A DNA stretch of 64,000 nucleotides from Microcaldota archaeon (GTDB taxonomy: Archaea > Micrarchaeota > Micrarchaeia > Micrarchaeales > CABMGC01). Shown here one piece after another: positions 59,379 to 64,000 of the stretch. Where the stretch lies: assembly GCA_021851065.1 (NCBI GenBank), contig JAJZJQ010000003.1, positions 1-64,000 of the forward strand. Direction: 5' to 3'. How positions within the stretch are numbered: position 1 is the first letter of the stretch; each line of letters begins with the position of its first letter. A program made the translations under genes and the position numbers. The notes beneath the pieces are model-generated. The model made no database searches. It saw only the letters and a program-made list of their open reading frames with translations, and was not told the DNA's origin.

Positions 59379-60281
59379 TTAGCTTACCTTGTTCAACAAA
59401 TATAAGAGTATCGCCTTGCCGACATGCAGCTTGTTTTCGGCCTGCACCCAGGCTATACTGCTTTTGCCATCGAGTACTTCAGAGGTTATCTCCTCCCCGC
59501 GGTGTGCAGGCAGGCAGTGCATCACTCTGGCACCGTCACTGGCAAAACGCAGTGTTTTGCTGTTGAGCTGGTACGGGGCGAATAGTTTTCTTCTCTTTGA
59601 AGCCTGCGCTTCCTCCCCCATGCTCACGAAAGTGTCGGTATAGACTACGTCGCACCCTTCAAGCCCGTCTTCCATGTCGTCAGATACCTCTACAGTGGAA
59701 TATTTGCTTGCCGCATCGACATACTTGCGGCTGGGCACGCATGCATCGGGACCTACTAGCGAGACCTGCATGCCCGTCTTGGCTGCGGTGACCATTAGCG
59801 AGTTGGCCGTATTTGTGGCTATGTCACCTACAAAGGCTATCCTTAGCCCTTTCAGCTTTCCGAAGACCTGCTTTATTGTATATACATCGGCAAGGGCCTG
59901 CGTGGGATGCTCGGCATCGCTAAGTGCGTTTATGACAGGCACGCCTGCCGCTGCGGCAAGATCCTCTATGTCGCTGTGCTTGTACACCCTTGCGGCTATT
60001 ATGTCTACATAGGAGCCAAGCACCCTTGCCGTGTCATGGATAGTCTCCCCGCGGGAGATCTGCGAAGTGTGCGAATCTATATACACGCAAGACCCTCCAA
60101 GTTCATGCATTGCAGCCTCAAGCGAGACTCTTGTACGCGTGGAGGTCTTCTCGAACAGAAGTGCGAGCAGGGGGCTGGACTTAGAAAGCGGACTTGCTGC
60201 AGACCTCTTCAACCTGCTGGAAAGATCAAGCAGTGTAGCTATCTCTTTTTGCGACAGATCAAGCGAGCTGAGCAGATTCAA
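59379..60281 (-). CDS. argF: Ornithine carbamoyltransferase
   Basis: 300 residues. FEKTSTRTRVSLEAAM binds carbamoyl phosphate, HPTQALADVYT is the family motif, and VMHCLPAHRGEEIT is the HCLP ornithine-binding loop that separates OTCase from aspartate carbamoyltransferase. It makes citrulline in arginine synthesis, or runs backward in arginine breakdown. No other arginine genes are close, except argS at 35126. In one operon with S8e, a hypothetical gene and pyrH. Confidence 0.92.
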   Translation of the reverse strand: MNLLSSLDLSQKEIATLLDLSSRLKRSAASPLSKSSPLLALLFEKTSTRTRVSLEAAMHELGGSCVYIDSHTSQISRGETIHDTARVLGSYVDIIAARVYKHSDIEDLAAAAGVPVINALSDAEHPTQALADVYTIKQVFGKLKGLRIAFVGDIATNTANSLMVTAAKTGMQVSLVGPDACVPSRKYVDAASKYSTVEVSDDMEDGLEGCDVVYTDTFVSMGEEAQASKRRKLFAPYQLNSKTLRFASDGARVMHCLPAHRGEEITSEVLDGKSSIAWVQAENKLHVGKAILLYLLNKVS

Positions 60282-60285
60282 GTTA

Positions 60286-60669
60286 CTACCCGAAGATCAT
60301 TCCAAGCCCTTGCTCGCTCTCTGATCTTTCCTTCTCTATCTCCCCGACTATCTTCTGCTCCAGATCGGAATCTGCGCGCTTGAGTTCAGGGTATAGCTTT
60401 TTGAGCTTTGATTCGGCCTTCTCGAGGAAATCGTCTGTGGAACTTATCGTTAGATAGCATTTCTCCCTGTCCAGCCCAAGGACTATGCCGTCCTTTAGCC
60501 AGTAGTCCTGGCGCGCGAATATGACATTGGCCTCTGCATCCTCCTTTAGCTTTGCCAGCTCCTCGTCAGTCTTGCTCTTGTCCAGGTATGGATCGTACTC
60601 TAGGGTTTTCTTCAGGGACTCGAAGTCCTTCCTGTCGCAGATGTATGTTCTAGCTGGGATCCCAAACAC
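60286..60669 (-). CDS. Hypothetical charged helical protein
   Basis: 127 residues from GTG 60669, directly after the S8e stop. Rich in Lys, Glu and Asp and mostly helical (DKSKTDEELAKLKEDAEA and FLEKAESKLKKLYPELKRAD look like coiled coils), with a central strand part (GIVLGLDREKCYLTISSTDDFL). No family recognised. Tight packing between S8e and argF argues that it is expressed. Confidence 0.6.
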   Translation of the reverse strand: MFGIPARTYICDRKDFESLKKTLEYDPYLDKSKTDEELAKLKEDAEANVIFARQDYWLKDGIVLGLDREKCYLTISSTDDFLEKAESKLKKLYPELKRADSDLEQKIVGEIEKERSESEQGLGMIFG

Positions 60670-61062
60670 CTATACTTTAACAGCGTTGATGAAGCCTTCC
60701 CTTCCGGGCCTGTTGGTAACCATGGCCTTGCCTTCTTCTGTGTCTATGACTGTGCCCTTTGTTATTATGTTAAGACGCGCAAAGTTCCTGTTGTCCTTGG
60801 ACTCAAGGATTGAGGTTATCTTTACCTTCTTGTAGGATTTTCCGATCAGCAGGTTGGCGTAGCCGGCGTACTGCATCCTATCCCTTGCGCTCCCGCCCCT
60901 TATGCGGGCCTTCTTGGAGCTGTTCTGTGCTGCAAGCCTTGTAGACGCGAAATATCCCCCCATCTCATGCCTCTTCTTGTCCCTGTTCTTAAGCCTCTTC
61001 TTTCCGTTGCCCTTAAGCTTCCTGTGGGACTTGCCGTGGAATTGCGATCCGAACTGGCTCAT
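60670..61062 (-). CDS. rps8e: Ribosomal protein S8e
   Basis: 130 residues. The opening SQFGSQFHGKSHRKLKGNGKKRLKNRDKKRHEMGG and the end GTVIDTEEGKAMVTNRPGREGFINAV match archaeal S8e with its usual length. ATG 61062 is about nine bases downstream of the start predicted from the TATA box at 61092-61102. Confidence 0.95.
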   Translation of the reverse strand: MSQFGSQFHGKSHRKLKGNGKKRLKNRDKKRHEMGGYFASTRLAAQNSSKKARIRGGSARDRMQYAGYANLLIGKSYKKVKITSILESKDNRNFARLNIITKGTVIDTEEGKAMVTNRPGREGFINAVKV

Positions 61063-61091
61063 ATCATCATCTAATCGTTAGTATATGCCAA

Positions 61092-61102
61092 TTATATAAA
61101 TA
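61092..61102. promoter_or_regulatory. Two-way TATA box: rps8e (-) and Cgi121 gene (+)
   Basis: TTATATAAATA centres 28 bases before ATG 61125 (plus) and about 35 bases before ATG 61062 (minus). The 62-base gap has a weaker second box (AATTTAAAC at 61109) too close to ATG 61125. Confidence 0.55.
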
Positions 61103-61124
61103 TGAAGGAATTTAAACATATCTT

Positions 61125-61586
61125 ATGGTGGAAGAGAGTGCAGCCAGGAGCGTAAAGCTGCCTGTTTTCGGTAATCCGGTGGCCTACAGGGCTGACTTGA
61201 CAGGCAGTGTGGATGCCATGATAAATGAGGCCATGAAGCTGTCCAGGGATGATGACTTTGTACTGATAATTAAGGACAGCAGGGAGATCGAGAAAAGGCT
61301 GCTTGCCGCCTATGTGAGCGCTGTGATAAGGCATAATGACAACTCGATGCACTCAAAGTCCCTCTCCCTTGAGACCATGCTGTTCGCGGCGGGCACGATG
61401 AATATAGGGAACGCTGTTGGGAAGGTGAAGGCAAGCAGCAGGTTCATAGTCTTCTCCACTAAGGAAAAACTTGCGCAGGAGCTGTTCTCAAGGTTTGGGA
61501 TCAGAAAGCCAAGAAAATGCAGTCTGGAGCTTGACCCTGCCATAACAAGCGATGTGGCACTGGCTGCGATAAGGGAGGATAAATAG
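61125..61586 (+). CDS. KEOPS complex subunit Cgi121
   Basis: 153 residues. The core VSAVIRHNDNSMHSKSLSLETMLFAAGTMNIGNAVGKV matches the Cgi121/TPRKB pattern (S-x-x-x-E-x-L-x-x-x-G-x-x-x-I-x-x-A-I), followed by RFIVFSTKEKLAQELFSRFG. Cgi121 brings tRNA to KEOPS, which makes t6A37 on ANN-decoding tRNAs with Kae1 and Bud32. The other KEOPS genes are not in the window. ATG 61125 is at leaderless distance. Confidence 0.75.
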   Translation: MVEESAARSVKLPVFGNPVAYRADLTGSVDAMINEAMKLSRDDDFVLIIKDSREIEKRLLAAYVSAVIRHNDNSMHSKSLSLETMLFAAGTMNIGNAVGKVKASSRFIVFSTKEKLAQELFSRFGIRKPRKCSLELDPAITSDVALAAIREDK

Positions 61587-61609
61587 CCATATGGCATGGC
61601 GCACGCTAA

Positions 61610-62269
61610 TCAAAGACTATCCTGGAACTCCGCATTAAGTATCGAGCATATATGCTCGGCCTTCTTCTTGCCTATCTTGTCTACCTTCATGAGTTCCTTT
61701 GCGTCTGCGCTCGCTACTCCCTTTATCGTCTTGAAGTGAACAAGCATCTTGTGTGCGAGCTTTGGGCCTATCCCGGGTATGGACCCGAGTATGAGCGTTT
61801 GCCACTCGTAAGTAGTGTATGCCTTCTTTAGCCCTGTAAGCCTGGGCTCCCTTTTCTCGGCTGCCTGCTCCCTCTGTGCGACCTTGGATAGTATTGCGGC
61901 CGTGTGCTGGGGGCCATGCGAAGCGATGACCTGGATGTTATAGTCGATATATAGCTTGAGTATCGTGCCAAGTATCACGTTGTCGCCCAGCCTGTGCTGT
62001 GCCTCATCCCCCTCGATTATCAGTATCGGCTTGCCGAAACTCTCATGCAGCCTTCCAACTTGCTCAAAGAGCCTGCCGTCCATTATGGAACTTTCAAAAT
62101 CGCTTATTGTCTTGCGCTCCACACATATCCTGTCTGATATTATGTAGTCGCCTACAGGCAGCTGTGCGAAGTTTAAGTCTACGCCCGATACGGATAGAGA
62201 GTCCATTATATCCATGTTCCTCTCCCTATTGTCTACTATTATCTTTAGAGACTGCTGTTGCATAAGCAT
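61610..62269 (-). CDS. XPF/ERCC4-type structure-specific nuclease (short form)
   Basis: 219 residues. The nuclease core is IIVDNRERNMD, then LPVGDYIISDRICVERKTISDF (ERKxxxD motif), with helix-hairpin-helix motifs near the end (LILGSIPGIGPKLAHKML and LMKVDKIGKKKAEHICSIL). It lacks the helicase part of euryarchaeal Hef, so it resembles the small crenarchaeal XPF that works with PCNA on flaps and forks. ATG 62263, two codons into the drawn frame, fits the TATA spacing equally well. Confidence 0.9.
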   Translation of the reverse strand: MLMQQQSLKIIVDNRERNMDIMDSLSVSGVDLNFAQLPVGDYIISDRICVERKTISDFESSIMDGRLFEQVGRLHESFGKPILIIEGDEAQHRLGDNVILGTILKLYIDYNIQVIASHGPQHTAAILSKVAQREQAAEKREPRLTGLKKAYTTYEWQTLILGSIPGIGPKLAHKMLVHFKTIKGVASADAKELMKVDKIGKKKAEHICSILNAEFQDSL

Positions 62270-62282
62270 CTTTGGCTTGCTA

Positions 62283-62293
62283 AGTATTTAAGC
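62283..62293 (-). promoter_or_regulatory. TATA box of the XPF-type nuclease
   Basis: GCTTAAATACT on the minus strand centres about 25 bases before ATG 62263. Confidence 0.5.
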
Positions 62294-62373
62294 ATGCGTA
62301 GGCGCAGACCTGATTCTGCCATTGGCTGGCAGATTGCAATAGGCATTCCCATTGGCTCCAGAAACTCCATTCC

Positions 62374-62381
62374 TTTATATT
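62374..62381 (+). promoter_or_regulatory. TATA box of the RIO1 kinase gene
   Basis: TTTATATT lies 31-38 bases before ATG 62412, which supports that ATG over the ORF-track start at 62352, since the box lies inside the longer frame. Confidence 0.45.
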
Positions 62382-62411
62382 ATTGCTCGCAGATCCATAA
62401 TCATTGATAAG

Positions 62412-63176
62412 ATGGCAAGAAAGCTCAGCACGAGAAAACGCCCGGATAGGGACGTCCACATGATAAGGGAGCAGCTAAAGATCGAGGAAGGGATATTTGA
62501 TACCAGGACCATGATGTGCCTGTGGCGTATGTTCAACCACAGTGTAGTAACAAGGCTGGACTTCGTGCTAAAGACGGGCAAGGAAGCCGATGTGTATATA
62601 GCCGATGCAGGAGAGAAGGCGCAGGGGAGCGAATACGTGATACTTAAGATATTTAGGATTGAGACCTCAAGCTTCCCAAAGCGCATGGATTACATTATAG
62701 GCGACCCGCGCTTTGGAAAGGTAAAGAGCAGCGTGCATGAAGTGGTAAATACATGGTGCAAGAAGGAGTATGGCAACCTCAAGGCAGCCGAGATAGCAGG
62801 AGTGCATGCCCCAAGACCTTATTACTTCAAGGGTAATGTGCTTGCGATGGAATTCATAGGAGTTGGGGGAAAACCAGCAAAGACGCTCAAGGAGACCGAG
62901 CTCGATGAGCCGCAGCAGACTCTTGACCTGATCCTGGCCGACATAAAGAAGCTCTATGCGGCAGAGCTTGTTCACGGCGACATAAGCGAGTACAACGTGC
63001 TTATGGAAAGGGATGTGCCGTATCTCATTGACTTCGGGCAGGCTGTGGTGCTGAATCATCCAAGAGCGCAGGAGTTTCTTGAGCGCGACGTGCGCAACAT
63101 ACTTGGCTACTTCTCAAGGAGATACAACATAACCAAAGATGAGGACAAAGTCATTGATGAGATTACGGGAAGATGA
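62412..63176 (+). CDS. rio1: RIO1-type atypical serine protein kinase
   Basis: 254 residues from ATG 62412. TGKEADVYIA (ATP loop), LKIFRIETSSF (the RIO1 lysine region), LVHGDISEYNVL (catalytic Asp) and LIDFGQAVV (metal-binding Asp) are all present. IIGDPRF is part of the flexible RIO1 loop. RIO1 acts in late 40S/30S maturation. The stop lies directly against the stop of the convergent aIF1A gene. Confidence 0.92.
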   Translation: MARKLSTRKRPDRDVHMIREQLKIEEGIFDTRTMMCLWRMFNHSVVTRLDFVLKTGKEADVYIADAGEKAQGSEYVILKIFRIETSSFPKRMDYIIGDPRFGKVKSSVHEVVNTWCKKEYGNLKAAEIAGVHAPRPYYFKGNVLAMEFIGVGGKPAKTLKETELDEPQQTLDLILADIKKLYAAELVHGDISEYNVLMERDVPYLIDFGQAVVLNHPRAQEFLERDVRNILGYFSRRYNITKDEDKVIDEITGR

Positions 63177-63527
63177 TTATGCCTGTGGTATCTGGAATCC
63201 CTTCTGCTTGAGCGTGTCCTTGTCCATCAGGCTGTACCTGTAGATTACATCGCCCTTCTCGTCCCCCTGAACGACCCACGGCTTCACAAGCACTGGATCT
63301 CCCTCCTTTATCCAGAATTGCCTCTTTAGCCTTCCGGGTATGGCGCATATGCGCTCCTTATTGTCAGAGCACAACACAAGGAATTTCGATGCGCCAAGGG
63401 CCCTTACTACTATGCCCACTATTTCGTTGTCCCTTGGAAGCGTTATCCTGCGCTCCTCCCCAGGGCTTGCGCTCCTGCCGCGTTTCCTGTGGAACCCTCC
63501 TCTGCCTCTTCCTCGTCCAAACGGCAT
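63177..63527 (-). CDS. eif1a: Translation initiation factor 1A (aIF1A)
   Basis: 116 residues, OB-fold factor that binds the 30S A site. A basic Gly/Arg-rich start (GRGRGRGGFHRKRGRS) leads into EIVGIVVRALGASKFLVLCSDNKERICAIPGRLKRQFWIKEGDPVLVKPW, the eIF1A signature. It follows aIF2-beta by four bases; both are initiation factors sharing a message. Confidence 0.93.
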   Translation of the reverse strand: MPFGRGRGRGGFHRKRGRSASPGEERRITLPRDNEIVGIVVRALGASKFLVLCSDNKERICAIPGRLKRQFWIKEGDPVLVKPWVVQGDEKGDVIYRYSLMDKDTLKQKGFQIPQA

Positions 63528-63531
63528 AACA

Positions 63532-63939
63532 TCACGAATTCTTGACAGTGTACTTTGCGCCGCATGCTTCGCATACTATTGTGGTGTAGCCGCGGCTGAT
63601 TGCCTGCACATGGGTGTCTGGTTTGTGGCACTCCTTGCAGATTATATATAGCTCGAAGTACCTCCTAAGCTTCTCGTTAAGCGTATTTAGTTGTATCTTG
63701 GCCATTATGATTAGACTCTGGTTCTCCACAGATACCGGAGCTGCTAGCTCCTTTGTAAGGTACTTGGCCACCTCGTCCTTGTCCCTGCGTGCAACGTCAG
63801 CAATCTGAGCCAGATTGCGTATTACCGTACGATTGCCCTGGACCAGCACATCGGCGTCAGGTATCTTGAAGTCCGACTTCTCCTCCGATAGACTGGGCAA
63901 CTGGCTAAATGCGCGGTCTAGCAGCTGGTCGTAATTCAT
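63532..63939 (-). CDS. eif2b: Translation initiation factor 2 subunit beta
   Basis: 135 residues from ATG 63939 (MNYDQLLDRAF). DADVLVQGNRTVIRNLAQIADVARRDKDEVAKYLTKELA is the central domain, and YIICKECHKPDTHV plus TIVCEACGAKYTV give the C4 zinc ribbon. Part of the aIF2 heterotrimer that brings initiator tRNA. The ORF track starts four codons upstream; the shorter form fits the TATA box. Confidence 0.94.
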   Translation of the reverse strand: MNYDQLLDRAFSQLPSLSEEKSDFKIPDADVLVQGNRTVIRNLAQIADVARRDKDEVAKYLTKELAAPVSVENQSLIIMAKIQLNTLNEKLRRYFELYIICKECHKPDTHVQAISRGYTTIVCEACGAKYTVKNS

Positions 63940-63961
63940 GGTAATTATCATGCTGCCAATA

Positions 63962-63970
63962 GTATATATA
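63962..63970 (-). promoter_or_regulatory. TATA box of the aIF2-beta-aIF1A pair
   Basis: TATATATAC on the minus strand centres 26-27 bases before ATG 63939, the standard leaderless distance. Confidence 0.55.
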
Positions 63971-64000
63971 GCTATTTATCTCAGTTACGCTGGCGTTGCT

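Overview
The window is a compact stretch of chromosome from an archaeon. The evidence is eukaryote-like ribosomal proteins (L7Ae, S28e, L24e, L30e, S26e, S19e, L39e, L31e, S8e), aIF1A, aIF2-beta and aIF6, RNA polymerase subunit L, a histone, FEN1, XPF, prefoldin alpha, RIO1 kinase, CDP-archaeol synthase and an archaeal RNase P RNA. Many genes start 20-30 bases after a TATA box with little or no leader. The small operons, short intergenic gaps, heavy AUA use, low-complexity tails on ribosomal proteins and the gene mix resemble acid-mine DPANN archaea of the Micrarchaeota (ARMAN-2/Ca. Micrarchaeum type). That placement is inference, made without any database search.

Layout. 1-151: tail of a tnpB gene and the right-end hairpin of an IS200/IS605-type element. 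272-3213: an FtsJ-type RNA methyltransferase, RNase P RNA (minus strand, absent from the ORF track), a BofA-like membrane protein, a histone, an acetyltransferase and an exported protein. 3268-9351: minus-strand translation block: L30e-S12-S7-EF2, then L7Ae-S28e-L24e-thiI. L24e is too short for the ORF track, and the conserved thiI N-terminus lies upstream of any normal start codon. 9527-13230: ABC ATPase, exported protein, MacB-like permease and coaD in one overlapping operon. 13346-18235: a 1629-residue surface protein with three DUF2341-like repeats. 18407-18735: a probable frameshifted gene remnant. 18763-24442: HxlR regulator, orphan secretion ATPase, MBF1-FEN1, site-2 protease, carS and a cysteine-rich small protein. 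24444-32837: alaS with an upstream Cas4/Exo5-like nuclease, HAD phosphatase, PolX, and an RpiB-like/HTH/glutamate dehydrogenase cluster. 32918-42058: S26e, B-box membrane protein, pyrB, argS, HD hydrolase, AbrB-type protein, a Sec61-beta gene, amidotransferase, OBG-type GTPase and tRNA-Leu(CAG).

42085-53996: secF-secD-nmd3-glycosyltransferase, M20 peptidase, DUF99-rpoL, and the archaeal cluster S19e-PDCD5-hypothetical-L39e-L31e-aIF6-prefoldin alpha-ftsY. 54050-58618: an operon for succinate dehydrogenase (A, a membrane anchor, and a B subunit fused to two membrane segments) followed by a fumarase/aspartase-family lyase. 58685-64000: pyrH, argF, S8e, Cgi121 of KEOPS, XPF nuclease, RIO1 kinase, aIF1A and aIF2-beta.

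The genes are mostly housekeeping: ribosome and translation factors, protein export (Sec61-beta, SecDF, FtsY), tRNA charging and modification, DNA repair, and a respiratory/TCA segment. No CRISPR array, complete insertion sequence, defence island or prophage is visible. The least ordinary items are the RNase P RNA with its two-way TATA box, the fused SdhB, the Asp-to-His change in the EF-2 P-loop, the thiI start problem, the large surface protein and the transposon tail.
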